Origin: an uncultured Fibrobacter sp.
GTDB lineage: Bacteria > Fibrobacterota > Fibrobacteria > Fibrobacterales > Fibrobacteraceae
Assembly (NCBI GenBank): GCA_947306305.1
Contig: CAMZGI010000003.1
Coordinates: 1 to 56,567, forward strand
DNA: 56,567 nucleotides
Reading direction: 5' to 3'
Made by a program: the position numbers and the translations under genes. Numbering within the stretch: the first letter of the stretch is position 1; every line of letters begins with the position of its first letter. Under the pieces are notes generated by a model. That model saw only the letters and a program-made list of their open reading frames with translations, was not told the DNA's origin and searched no databases. Below, piece after piece: positions 1 through 8,217 of this stretch.

Positions 1-317
1 GCGAAATCGCCCGCGACATGGCAAAGAACATCATCTTGCCGAAGGTCATCGAAGCTTATTCCAATGCGCTCAAGACAAACGAAATGGCTTTGAATCAAGG
101 TTTCCCGGGACTCGACGGTTACGCGAAATCGCTTGGCGAAGGCATGAACCGTTTGATCGCCGCTATTGACGTGATGGAAAAGTCGCTTAATGGTCTCCAC
201 GAAGGGATTGTCGATGCAATCGCCGCCCTCCGCAAGGAAGTCGATGCATTGGAAAAGCTCGTCTCCGACGAACTCTGGCCTCTGCCGAAATATCGCGAGA
301 TGCTTTTCATTTACTAA
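1..317 (+). CDS. glnN: glutamine synthetase type III, C-terminal end (partial)
   Basis: Only the last 105 or so residues are in the window; the frame is open to the left edge, so the ATG at 18 is internal. Glutamine synthetase makes glutamine from glutamate, ammonia and ATP in the cytoplasm. The fragment is helical, with the pattern EALEKLV-like heptads and ends in LWPLPKYREMLFIY. That tail, a long helix followed by LWPLPKYREMLF, is what I know from the C-terminus of GSIII (GlnN) of Bacteroidetes-type bacteria and is not found in GSI or GSII. The assignment rests on this tail alone, since the catalytic domain is outside the window. A hairpin at 329-353 and a strong terminator at 441-467 follow. 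Confidence 0.75.
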   Translation, partial: EIARDMAKNIILPKVIEAYSNALKTNEMALNQGFPGLDGYAKSLGEGMNRLIAAIDVMEKSLNGLHEGIVDAIAALRKEVDALEKLVSDELWPLPKYREMLFIY

Positions 318-328
318 TGAAAAGCGTC

Positions 329-353
329 GGTCGTGCGTCGAAGGTGCACGACC
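329..353 (+). other. hairpin downstream of glutamine synthetase
   Basis: An 8-bp perfect stem (ggtcgtgc at 329-336, gcacgacc at 346-353) with a 9-nt loop lies 12 nt after the stop. It has no T-run after it, so it may be an mRNA 3'-end stabiliser or a weak terminator rather than a classical intrinsic terminator. Confidence 0.4.
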
Positions 354-410
354 TCAATGCGCATTTATATATTAGTAAACAGTGGTTAGGGTGGCGGGCG
401 AGGCATGCTT

Positions 411-440
411 CGTCATCCTCGACCCGATCAAGAATCTATG
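411..440 (+). repeat. REP-like palindromic repeat, copy 1
   Basis: The stretch begins cgtcatcctcgacccgatc and runs to gaatctatg. It matches copy 3 at 9279 (cgtcatcctcgacctgatc) at almost every base, and is related to the copy inside the coding sequence at 3639. In this copy the second hairpin of the unit coincides with the terminator at 441-467. Confidence 0.65.
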
Positions 441-467
441 TGCCGCATTTGATGCGGCATTTTTTTT
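441..467 (+). terminator. Rho-independent terminator
   Basis: Stem tgccgcat (441-448) pairs with atgcggca (452-459) across a 3-nt loop and is followed directly by eight T (460-467). It closes the glutamine synthetase transcript and separates it from the surface protein gene at 510. Confidence 0.8.
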
Positions 468-509
468 ACCTTTACATTAATTACGAGTATTTTTTTGTTG
501 GAATGAACC

Positions 510-3500
510 ATGAAAAGTTTCATCAATTTATTTTTCGCATTACTCCTTGCAACGAGTGCCATTTCTTTTGCGGACCAATACCGCGAAGTCCCGAAAAAAG
601 TGGGCGGCTGCTACCAAATTTCTACAGCGCAGGAGATGAATGGCTTTATCGGCATTGTCAATGGCAATTTTATAAAACAAGATACGCTCAACGAATTTGG
701 GTGGTATGACTTTGTAAAAGACTCTACGGCTTGCGGTGTACTGACTGCTGATATTAAGCTTGTGGCCGGAGAAGATGGATGGGAACCGTTTAAAGTCTTT
801 TCGGGAACTTTTGATGGAAACGGACACACGATTTCTAATTTGGGAGTCGGTGGCGGCTCGTACTTTTTTGATACGCTTGTTAAATACTCGAAAGACAATC
901 CGCTGGTTGTCAAGAATGTGCGTTGGGCGGATGCCTTTGCTAAGGTGAGCTCTGCACTGGTTGGTGAGACTAATGGCGATGTTGTTCTTGATCATATTTA
1001 TAATGAAATCAATTGTGGTTTTGTTCTTGGTCAATCAGGGCATTTGACTATTTCTAATTCATACAATACGGGACGTATTTCTAAAAGTGGGGGCGTTTTT
1101 GTTGGAAAATCTCTAGGGGTAGTTTCTTTAAAGAACATCTATAACGTGGGTAGCGGAGCCACTTTGGTTGGCTATGCGCGTGATACCGTATCTGTTGTGA
1201 ATGGGTTCTCGATTGGGGACGGAATGAAGAGCACGATTGTATCTCGTTATGACTATCAGGGCAGTTATTCTACGATTGAATGGGAAAACTACTATTATTT
1301 AGATACGGCTAGCGGAAGCAATGGTGGCGATTATGGGGAACAATTTGCCGATGGGTCTATTGCTTTGAAGTTACGTTATATGAATGACGATGGTGCTATC
1401 TGGGGCCAAAATGTAGGCGTAGATTCCGTTCCGAATTTTAGCGGTAAAATTACGGGAGACCACAGTTCCACGACGAAAGTGTCTAAAATAACAGTTGTGT
1501 CTTTTAATGGTGACACGACCTCGTACCCCAAGTATTACGTCGAAGGCGAGCCAAGACCTTTTGGGTATGTGCCATCGCAAAGAGATGGGTATGTTTTTAG
1601 CGGCTGGTTCTATAATCCAAGAGGAGCGGGAGCTGCAATCAAAACGATATCAGATCGAGCTACCGGCGATTTGACGATTTATGGAAAATGGTGGAAGATT
1701 CCCAAGCCTAAGGGAGATTGCTATGAAATTGCTTCGATGGACGACCTGTTTGGCTTTGCCGCCATCGTGAACGGTGCTCCCGGTGTGAAAAAGGATTCTC
1801 TGGCTTGCGGAAAGCTCGTCGCCGACATCAAGTACGAAAGAAAAGAAGAAGACGTTTATGACGATGGACTGTACAATAATGGATTGTGGTGGCTTCCTAT
1901 CCAGAATTTTGCCGGAAGCTTTAATGGAAATGGGTTCACCGTTAGTGGACTTTATTCGGTGAACAGTGAGTTTTATGAAGTCAAATCGGAACCTGTAGGC
2001 TTGTTCGGTTCCATTTCAGGAGGCAGTGACGAAAAGCCTGTTGTCATCAAGAACTTGAAAATTCGGGATAGTTATTTTTACGCAAGCTGGAGTGGCGCTC
2101 CCATTGTTGGTCGAGTAAATGAAGGAGCTAGGGTTGTAATAGACAGTATCGTTGTGGATATGCCGCATTATGGCGCTCATGATGTCGGGGGTATTGTTGG
2201 CCTTATTAACGGGAATTCAAAGGTGACTTTGAGCAATTCCAGCAAAATAGGCGAGACCGTTGGCGAATACTTTGTTGGCGGGCTTGTAGGATGCATGTTA
2301 GGGGAGCAGCAGGTGACCATTGCCAATAGTTTTGTCGATGGCGAAGTCACGGCGAGAAACAATGCGGTGGGTTCCATTGTCGGTTCTGCAAATAAAGCCG
2401 ATATTTTGATAAGCACGGTCTATGCTAAAGGGAACGTTAATGGCTATAGCTATATGGGAGGCTTTGTCGGTAGCAATACCAAGCGTATCCGTATAGAGAA
2501 TTCCTACCATGTTGGGGATATTGTAACGGGTCAGAGTTGCCCGATTGGCGCCGGCGCTTTTGAAGGTGTCGTGATAGGCGGCTTTGCAGGAACTGCTACT
2601 GTGTTGTCGGTAGTCAATTCTTACCAGTTGGGGACTATCCGTAACGAATGTTATCCGAATAGGATTGGTGCACTGGCTGGTTATGTTAAGCCCGAAAACG
2701 TGCATACTGATAACGTATTTTTCCCGACTACGTTGGCTCCGGCGGATTCTGCGAAAGGCGTTGCCGAGGAAAAGTTTGCAAATGGCTTTGTCGCCTATGC
2801 CTTGCATCGTTACGATAACGGAAAAATCAATGGCTCGATTTGGGGGCAGGAAGTCGGCGTGGATCCGTATCCCGTGTTTAAGTCTAAATTAGAAGGTGCC
2901 AAGATTGATAATAAAATATCAAAGTTGGTTTTGCATACATACGAAGGTGACTCGCTGAAGTATGCCAATTCTTACATGGAAGGCGTAGAAACGCAGCTCC
3001 CCATACCGTATCACGAGGGCCACTATTTCCATGGATGGTTTACGAATCCAGAATTTACGGGAGATTCTATAGGCGTTATTCCCTCGACCGCGAAAGGCGA
3101 GTTGCATTACTACGCTAATTTCGAAATAAAGAGATTCTATATCGGCGTTAATATTCATTCTCCAAAAGAGTGCGAGAGTAAAGTTGAAGGTGTTGGATAT
3201 CATGATTACGGATCTAAAGTCGTGCTGAAACCTGTAACCAGTGAATGGTGCGAGTTGAACGATTCGCGTACGACATTCACCAATGGTGTAGAAGTCATTG
3301 ACAAGGTGACGGAATCCGATACTCTGGATGCCTACTTTGTTTATAAACTCTATAACATTACATGTTATAACGATACTACTGTATATAGTCGTTTGGAATA
3401 TACTTATGTATCTGGGAAAAAACTTGTTAATTATGTATGGGGAGGAAATTGCCGAGATTTTCTGGGGTGGTATGACAATGAAAAATTTGAGGGCGAACCG

Positions 3501-4043
3501 TATGATTCTGTTCCAAACGGTTCTATGGGCGACAAGAAATTCTGGGCCAAGTTTGGATTGAAAGACAGTGAGGAGTGTAAGGTATCGTCTAGCTCTGTCG
3601 CAAAATCTAGCAGCAGTGCCGCGAAATCCAGTAGTAGCCGTCATTCCGGGCTCGACCCGGAATCTAGCAGCGGTAGAGATGGCGGATCATCGTCCGCCAT
3701 GACGAAGTCCTCATCATCTACCGCAAAATCTAGCAGCAGTGCTGTGAAATCCTCGTCATCCACCGCAAAGTCCAGCAGCAGTGCCGCGAAATCGTCATCC
3801 TCCAGCAAATCGAATATCCTTGTTCAAATCGTTCACCCGAACATGAAGATAAACGTCTTGGGAAGAAGTATCCAAATTGAAGGTGCTGTTGTCGGGATTC
3901 CGTTTGCTGTCCTTGACATGCAAGGACGAGTGCTTCAATTAGGATATATCCAAACGGAGCATTTGAATTTGACTGTCGCCCGAGCCGGAACGTACTTGGT
4001 CAAAATCGGTAGCGTTAAACAGCTTGTGCGGGTAGGGAATTAA
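510..4043 (+). CDS. large secreted/surface protein with GLUG and InlB-type repeats, Ser-rich linker and C-terminal domain
   Basis: A 1177-residue exported protein; function unknown, probably surface-bound. Residues 1-22 form a signal peptide (basic start, hydrophobic core, ending SFA). Two beta-helix-like regions carry GLUG-type repeats (about 75-300 and 400-770), visible as FDGNGHTISNLG, FNGNGFTVSGLY, VGGIVGLI, VGGLVGCM and similar. Three Listeria/Bacteroides (InlB B, Flg_new) repeats follow the pattern GY.FSGWFYNP, HYFHGWFTNPEFTG and FLGWYDNEKFEG. A Ser-rich linker of AKSSSS units covers about 1026-1101. The last 75 residues (FAVLDMQGRVL, AGTYLVKIG) look like the C-terminal sorting or anchor domain common on Fibrobacter secreted proteins. 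A 66-bp palindromic element sits in frame inside the linker. The start ATG at 510 is preceded by a short purine stretch (ttgga). Confidence 0.8.
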   Translation: MKSFINLFFALLLATSAISFADQYREVPKKVGGCYQISTAQEMNGFIGIVNGNFIKQDTLNEFGWYDFVKDSTACGVLTADIKLVAGEDGWEPFKVFSGTFDGNGHTISNLGVGGGSYFFDTLVKYSKDNPLVVKNVRWADAFAKVSSALVGETNGDVVLDHIYNEINCGFVLGQSGHLTISNSYNTGRISKSGGVFVGKSLGVVSLKNIYNVGSGATLVGYARDTVSVVNGFSIGDGMKSTIVSRYDYQGSYSTIEWENYYYLDTASGSNGGDYGEQFADGSIALKLRYMNDDGAIWGQNVGVDSVPNFSGKITGDHSSTTKVSKITVVSFNGDTTSYPKYYVEGEPRPFGYVPSQRDGYVFSGWFYNPRGAGAAIKTISDRATGDLTIYGKWWKIPKPKGDCYEIASMDDLFGFAAIVNGAPGVKKDSLACGKLVADIKYERKEEDVYDDGLYNNGLWWLPIQNFAGSFNGNGFTVSGLYSVNSEFYEVKSEPVGLFGSISGGSDEKPVVIKNLKIRDSYFYASWSGAPIVGRVNEGARVVIDSIVVDMPHYGAHDVGGIVGLINGNSKVTLSNSSKIGETVGEYFVGGLVGCMLGEQQVTIANSFVDGEVTARNNAVGSIVGSANKADILISTVYAKGNVNGYSYMGGFVGSNTKRIRIENSYHVGDIVTGQSCPIGAGAFEGVVIGGFAGTATVLSVVNSYQLGTIRNECYPNRIGALAGYVKPENVHTDNVFFPTTLAPADSAKGVAEEKFANGFVAYALHRYDNGKINGSIWGQEVGVDPYPVFKSKLEGAKIDNKISKLVLHTYEGDSLKYANSYMEGVETQLPIPYHEGHYFHGWFTNPEFTGDSIGVIPSTAKGELHYYANFEIKRFYIGVNIHSPKECESKVEGVGYHDYGSKVVLKPVTSEWCELNDSRTTFTNGVEVIDKVTESDTLDAYFVYKLYNITCYNDTTVYSRLEYTYVSGKKLVNYVWGGNCRDFLGWYDNEKFEGEPYDSVPNGSMGDKKFWAKFGLKDSEECKVSSSSVAKSSSSAAKSSSSRHSGLDPESSSGRDGGSSSAMTKSSSSTAKSSSSAVKSSSSTAKSSSSAAKSSSSSKSNILVQIVHPNMKINVLGRSIQIEGAVVGIPFAVLDMQGRVLQLGYIQTEHLNLTVARAGTYLVKIGSVKQLVRVGN
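3639..3704 (+). repeat. REP-like palindromic repeat, copy 2, in frame inside a gene
   Basis: The 66-bp unit starts cgtcat and ends atgacg (inverted ends) and holds two hairpins: ttccggg/cccggaa (3644-3662) and ggcgga/tccgcc (3681-3698). It is exactly 22 codons long and codes residues 1044-1065 (RHSGLDPESSSGRDGGSSSA then MT), interrupting the AKSSSS linker of the surface protein without changing the frame. Confidence 0.75.
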
Positions 4044-4049
4044 AATTAA

Positions 4050-4075
4050 GAGGGTTCACGATGCCGTGAACCCTC
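4050..4075. terminator. hairpin between convergent genes, likely bidirectional terminator
   Basis: An 11-bp perfect stem (gagggttcacg, 4050-4060; cgtgaaccctc, 4065-4075) with loop atgc lies between the stop of the surface protein (4043) and the stop of the minus-strand BatA-like gene (4104). On the minus strand it is followed by the T-rich ttaattttaa, so termination is more likely for the minus-strand transcript. Confidence 0.6.
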
Positions 4076-4103
4076 GAATGCAAGGATAATATTTCTTGAA
4101 CGG

Positions 4104-5207
4104 TTAAGGAATTCTCACGAACCTTGTGTTTGCGAGAATCAGCTCCAGCAAAATGAGGAGTGCGCCGATAAGCAGCCACGGGTAGAATTTTTCGGCGTAG
4201 CGTGCATAAGCGATGGTTTCGATTTCGGTCTTTTCGAGTTCGTCGATTTCGGAGTAAATCTTTTCGAGCTCGGCTTTGTTCTCGGCACGGTAGAAACGTC
4301 CTCCGGTCTTTGCAGCGACGGATTTCAGCATGCTTTCGTCAATGCCTTCTTCGGGTTCGATTTCGCGTTCGCCCCACGAGATTTCACCTGTCCACGGGTT
4401 CTGCTGGAATGCAAGAATCTTGCCATTCTTTTTGCCCACGCCGACGGTGTAAACTTTGACTCCTAAAGACTTGGCGACTTCGGCTGCTCGCATCGGCGGA
4501 ACGACGCTTGCATTGTCGCGACCATCGGTCAAAAGAATCACCACGCGAGATTTGGCGTCCGACATCTTGAGGCGGGCGAGGGCGTTCATAAGTCCATCGC
4601 CAATGGCGGTTCTGTTGTTCACGAGCGTATCGCGAGCAAGGTCGTCGCTCGCTTTGAGAATTTCGAGCAGCGAGCCGTAATCAAGGGTGAGCGGGCACTG
4701 CGTAAACGAACGCGAACCAAATGCCGAAAGCCCGATGCGGTCGCTGTGGCGTTTTTGGATAAATTCGGCAATCACGTCTTGAGCGTATCCGAGGCGGCTG
4801 TATTTCCAGTATTCGCCTTTCTTTAAAATGCGTTCGGCATTCATCACGCCAAGCTTCGCTTGTTCTGCGCGTGTAAGCATGTCGAGCGTTCCCATAGACC
4901 CAGAGACGTCGAGCGCAAGCATAATATCCACACCGTCTGTCGAGGTGTATTCGACTTCCATCGCGTTCTGCGGACGGGCGAGCGCAATCACAAAGCAAAC
5001 AAGAGCTGCAAGACGCAATGCCGGGACAATGTGCCTAAATTTAACGCGGCGGCTCGGCACCGCCTTTTTTGCAAGGGCGAGCGCAGGGAATTTAATTGTG
5101 CTTTTACGACGCTGCTGACGGTAAACGTAAAGCGCAATCAACAGCGGGACGAACAACAACAGCCAAAAGGCTTCGGGATTTTGAAAATGAAGGGTTCCAA
5201 TATCCAT
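4104..5207 (-). CDS. BatA-like von Willebrand factor A membrane protein
   Basis: A 367-residue inner-membrane protein of the Bat (Bacteroides aerotolerance) kind; the family is usually found with MoxR ATPases, but its molecular role is unsettled. It has an N-terminal BatA region with a membrane segment at about 11-26 (FWLLLFVPLLIALYVYR), a second segment near 55-75 ending in the family motif ALARPQ, a vWA domain with an intact metal-ion site (DVSGS at 100-104, the Thr of RTAIGDG, the Asp of LTDGRDN) and a C-terminal membrane helix. Start chosen at 5207, where ggag stands 5 nt before the ATG; an in-frame start 13 codons upstream lacks this. About 25 residues containing RILKKGEYWKYSRLGYAQ are inserted just after the metal site compared with typical BatA. 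No MoxR or DUF58 gene is adjacent. Confidence 0.8.
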   Translation of the reverse strand: MDIGTLHFQNPEAFWLLLFVPLLIALYVYRQQRRKSTIKFPALALAKKAVPSRRVKFRHIVPALRLAALVCFVIALARPQNAMEVEYTSTDGVDIMLALDVSGSMGTLDMLTRAEQAKLGVMNAERILKKGEYWKYSRLGYAQDVIAEFIQKRHSDRIGLSAFGSRSFTQCPLTLDYGSLLEILKASDDLARDTLVNNRTAIGDGLMNALARLKMSDAKSRVVILLTDGRDNASVVPPMRAAEVAKSLGVKVYTVGVGKKNGKILAFQQNPWTGEISWGEREIEPEEGIDESMLKSVAAKTGGRFYRAENKAELEKIYSEIDELEKTEIETIAYARYAEKFYPWLLIGALLILLELILANTRFVRIP

Positions 5208-5344
5208 TTCAGCTCCAAAATAACGAAAAACGATAATTACACGCAAGAATATACAAATTGGCGGTCGCGAAAAATCAGCATGTCCATCAAGAAAAACGCT
5301 TTTTTAATTTTGAAGTCCCCAAAAACCCAAAATAACGGGAATGT

Positions 5345-5551
5345 GGCATATAAAAACAGGCGGAAGGGGCGATTTATATGCCTTTTCAATACAAATTATT
5401 CGCTTTAAATAAAGATTGAGCATATAAAAACGGGAATTTTACGACTTTTATATGTTTGAAAAGGCTTTGAAAGAATGTTTTGTGCTGATATTTTGTCTGC
5501 ATTTTTGCGTGAAAGGCATATAAAAGAGCAAAAAAAGGAATTTTATATGCC
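5345..5551. repeat. three successive AT-rich inverted repeats of one consensus
   Basis: The 362-bp gap between the BatA-like gene and azlD holds three hairpins with the same arms: ggcatataaa/tttatatgcc (5345-5354, 5373-5382), catataaaa/ttttatatg (5421-5429, 5446-5454) and ggcatataaaa/ttttatatgcc (5515-5525, 5541-5551). Loops of 18, 16 and 15 nt are purine-rich and each contains ggaa or ggga. The last hairpin lies 18 bp past the azlD stop and could end that transcript, but there is no terminal T-run. The rest of the gap shows no gene. Confidence 0.6.
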
Positions 5552-5569
5552 TGCCTGCGTTTTTAGCGC

Positions 5570-5893
5570 CTATAAAATGAGCAAAAGCCCATCTACGCCG
5601 AGCACCGTGAGGCACGAAACGACGGCGACGGTCACGAGCCCGCCTCCAAGGAGCGAGGCAATCACGGCTGACGCAAGCGCGCTAATGCCTGTAATGCGGC
5701 TGTCTGTCGCAAAGAAAATTGCAGGAACAGTCATCGCGCTCAGCACGGTATAAGGCACGTACGCGAGGAACGAACTCCAAAAGACGCTTTTGAGCTTTTT
5801 ACGCAGCAAGATGAATGGTACTGCACGCAAAAAGAGTGTCACGCCAGCCATGACGAGCAAATAAATCGCGTAGGTCTGCAAATCGATGTTCAC
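5570..5893 (-). CDS. azlD: AzlD-family branched-chain amino acid exporter subunit
   Basis: A 107-residue membrane protein, the usual AzlD/YgaH/BrnE size, with four hydrophobic segments (about 6-25, 38-58, 64-82, 84-105) and the family features of an RAVPFILLRKKL loop after the first helix and a V.P.IFFA stretch. It is the small partner of the AzlC-type permease encoded just upstream; in characterised pairs the two export branched-chain amino acids or methionine. Its ATG overlaps the azlC stop by 4 bp (ATGA), so the two are translationally coupled. Confidence 0.85.
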   Translation of the reverse strand: MNIDLQTYAIYLLVMAGVTLFLRAVPFILLRKKLKSVFWSSFLAYVPYTVLSAMTVPAIFFATDSRITGISALASAVIASLLGGGLVTVAVVSCLTVLGVDGLLLIL

Positions 5894-6600
5894 TTTGTCG
5901 CTCCTTCATCGTTTTCGGGCTTCATAGGGAACAATGCCGCCGCTGCAAGAGATGCTACCAATGCGCAAATGATAATCGCAAAGCCTACAGAAACGCAGCT
6001 CAGCGCAGGGACGAATTTGAACGCGCAACTGAGAGCGACCGCAATCGTGACGGCGAAAATTGTCGGCTTGTGCACCTTCATCTGCGGAACGACAATCGCG
6101 ACGAACATGCCGTAAAGAGCAACGCCAAGGGCGTTCGTTACTATCGCGGGGAGGATTTCACCACAAATGGCGCCAACCGCCGTTCCTGACGACCAGCCAA
6201 TGTAGGGGAGCGTCATCAAGCCAAGGAAGTAAATCGGGGTCACGCTTTTTTTCGACATTGCAACAGCAAAAATTTCGTCGGTAATGCCTGTAGCCAAAAG
6301 CAGGCGTTTGGTCGTCCCGAAATCTGGCGACACCTTCTGTGACAAAGAAATCGCCATCAGCGAATAGCGGAGGTTGATAAAGAACGTCGCGAGAGCCATC
6401 TCTATAAAAGTTCCAGCCGCATCCGTCATAATTTGGAGCCCGGCAAATTGCCCCGCTGACGTGAGGTTCGTCATGGAAATAAGCGTTACCAACGGCCACG
6501 AAAGCAGTTTGGCGGAGCCTGCGATCCCGAACGAAAACGAGACTGCAAAGTAGCCCAGTCCAATGGGGAGTCCGTCTTTTACACCATCTGAAAATTTCAT
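5890..6600 (-). CDS. azlC: AzlC-family branched-chain amino acid permease
   Basis: A 236-residue membrane permease, large subunit of the AzlCD exporter. It starts FSDGVKDGLPIGLGYFAVSF, the AzlC N-terminal signature, and contains SAGQFAG and LRYSLMAISLSQK, both characteristic of the family (YgaZ, BrnF). Several hydrophobic segments follow to a charged tail. The ATG at 6600 was chosen because the family homology begins there; an in-frame start 22 codons upstream would add an unrelated basic stretch. No Lrp-type regulator is next to the pair. Confidence 0.85.
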   Translation of the reverse strand: MKFSDGVKDGLPIGLGYFAVSFSFGIAGSAKLLSWPLVTLISMTNLTSAGQFAGLQIMTDAAGTFIEMALATFFINLRYSLMAISLSQKVSPDFGTTKRLLLATGITDEIFAVAMSKKSVTPIYFLGLMTLPYIGWSSGTAVGAICGEILPAIVTNALGVALYGMFVAIVVPQMKVHKPTIFAVTIAVALSCAFKFVPALSCVSVGFAIIICALVASLAAAALFPMKPENDEGATK

Positions 6601-6732
6601 GGGCACAAAGATAGAAAAAATAACCCGTTTTGCGTATATTTTATGCGAATATTTGAATATATGCAAATTTTATAACAGGGCACCCAATGTACGTGTGTTG
6701 GATTGTGCCGCATGGTCGAGTCTGGCTTGCTA

Positions 6733-7902
6733 CTACTCTTTCGGGGCTTGCGTTTCGGGCTTGTAGCAGTTCTTCTTTGCTTCGGCGAAAATCTTGGAAA
6801 TGTTGCTCGACGAGATGTTCGAGATTTCGGCGTAGTGGATGCTGAAAGAAATCTTCCAAGAATTCATGTCGGCTTGCATGCTGTCGCGTTCGCATTCGCG
6901 GACCAGCTTTTGGCAGAACGATTCGATTTCGGAAACTTCGTCGCGTTCCATGACGATGGCGAACTGCTTGTCGCCAGTCTTCGCCAAGAACACTTTTTGT
7001 TCTCTGCATTGCCGCTTGAAGAAAGACGAAAGATCTGCAAGCACGCGGTCAGACATTTCGTAGCCGAACTTGCGGACGATGTCTTTGAAGTAATCGATTT
7101 CCATGACCAGGATGAAAAGTCGCTTGCCCGGATCTTGGTGCTGGCTGATGAATTGCAGGTAGTCGATAAGTCGCATCTTGTTGTTCACGCCGGTGAGCGG
7201 GTCGGACGTGATTCTGAACTTGAGAAGCGTCACGTAAACATGCAAAAGCGTGAGCGAGAAAATCGGGTCGATGAGCGGAATTTCGGGAATGAAATACTGG
7301 ATGATGCAGGTGATGCTCGGGACGAATGCGATGAACGAGAGGTAAAAGGCCTCTTTCCTGTTCGAGGTGTTCTTTTGCGTGATGGCGTATTGCACGCCGA
7401 TGACCATTGTCGCGATAATGTAGATGAAGTTTAGCGTGATGAGGAACGGCAAGAGTCTTCTGAACTGGAGGGCTGTCGTGTGGCTGTCGTTGGTGAATCC
7501 GTAAACGCTCACTCCGATGCAAATCAAAACTCCGATGATGCTCGGGGTCGAAAATAGCGGGAACAGGTGCTTGTAGGTGTAGATGCTTTTGCGGATGCGG
7601 AGGAAAATGAACGAGAACCAAAGTTGCGCGAGCAAAATCGACGAGATGAGGGTCAGCGCATACATGAGCGAGTAGATGACGCCGATTTTGGGGTTGCTCG
7701 AGTAGAGGGCGCTTTCGACGTGCACCGAGTAGAGCATCTTCGTAGCCGTGTTTAGCACGATGTAGATGATGGTGTCGATAATCGTAAAGCCGAGGATGCG
7801 TTCTTCCAGATGCCTAAGGACGCTTTCCCTGAATTGCAGCAACGTAATCAGCAGCACTGCAATGCAAATAATGTTGATTTCAATTAGACCAGTGTAAGAC
7901 AT
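6733..7902 (-). CDS. membrane protein with degenerate GGDEF domain
   Basis: A 389-residue protein. The N-terminal 220 residues hold about seven hydrophobic helices (for example IEINIICIAVLLITLL, IIGVLICIGVSVYGF, FIYIIATMVIGVQYA). The C-terminal 165 residues align in layout with a diguanylate cyclase: DPLTGVNNKMRL at the domain start, then MEIDYFKDIVRKFGYEMSDRVL and the signature strand. The signature itself is not GGDEF but GDKQF (G310-F314, within KTGDKQFAIV), so two of the residues needed for GTP binding and metal use are lost. I infer it does not make cyclic di-GMP and may be a sensor or binding protein. ATG at 7902 has a G-run (gggg) 10 nt upstream; a TTG eight codons earlier is possible. 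Confidence 0.8.
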   Translation of the reverse strand: MSYTGLIEINIICIAVLLITLLQFRESVLRHLEERILGFTIIDTIIYIVLNTATKMLYSVHVESALYSSNPKIGVIYSLMYALTLISSILLAQLWFSFIFLRIRKSIYTYKHLFPLFSTPSIIGVLICIGVSVYGFTNDSHTTALQFRRLLPFLITLNFIYIIATMVIGVQYAITQKNTSNRKEAFYLSFIAFVPSITCIIQYFIPEIPLIDPIFSLTLLHVYVTLLKFRITSDPLTGVNNKMRLIDYLQFISQHQDPGKRLFILVMEIDYFKDIVRKFGYEMSDRVLADLSSFFKRQCREQKVFLAKTGDKQFAIVMERDEVSEIESFCQKLVRECERDSMQADMNSWKISFSIHYAEISNISSSNISKIFAEAKKNCYKPETQAPKE

Positions 7903-7973
7903 TCGCTCAAAAACCCCAAGAGACAATATAGCTATTCGGAAGCTTTAAATATGAAAACTTTATGAAAACTTTT

Positions 7974-8158
7974 TGCCTTCGGCATAGTTCTGAGTTTTGA
8001 GTTGCTAGTTACTGAGGTGCCTTCGGCACAGTTTAGAGTTTTAAGTTACTAGTTACTAGAGCTGCTTCGCGGCATCTTGCCTCTTAAGTATTCTAGTAAC
8101 TAATAACTAGTATCTAGTAACTATTAACTAGTATCTAGTAACTAACTTCTAGTAACTC
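7974..8158. repeat. inverted heptamer array with 5-3-5 hairpins, array 1
   Basis: The 315-bp divergent gap between the GGDEF-like gene and batB is filled by this array. The left arm reads as GTTNNNN heptamers (gttctga gttttga gttgcta; gtttaga gttttaa gttacta gttacta) punctuated by hairpins tgcc-ttc-ggca (7974-7984), gtgcc-ttc-ggcac (8017-8029) and gctgc-ttc-gcggc (8061-8073). The right arm (8093-8158) keeps a perfect 7-bp phase of CTAGTAA-like units for nine repeats. There are no spacers, so it is not a CRISPR array. Confidence 0.8.
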
Positions 8159-8217
8159 AATTTTTGTATATTCTTCTTGCCCAGTTGAAATTAAGGGCGG
8201 ATTTATCGGAGTATATA

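Noticed and set aside
329-353. Main terminator of glutamine synthetase
   Set aside because: The stem is good but has no T-run; the hairpin at 441-467 with eight T is the better terminator.
5475-5753. A 92-codon plus-strand open frame overlapping azlD
   Set aside because: It overlaps azlD on the other strand, runs over the inverted repeat, and its protein (Thr/Ala/Ser-rich) has no family likeness.
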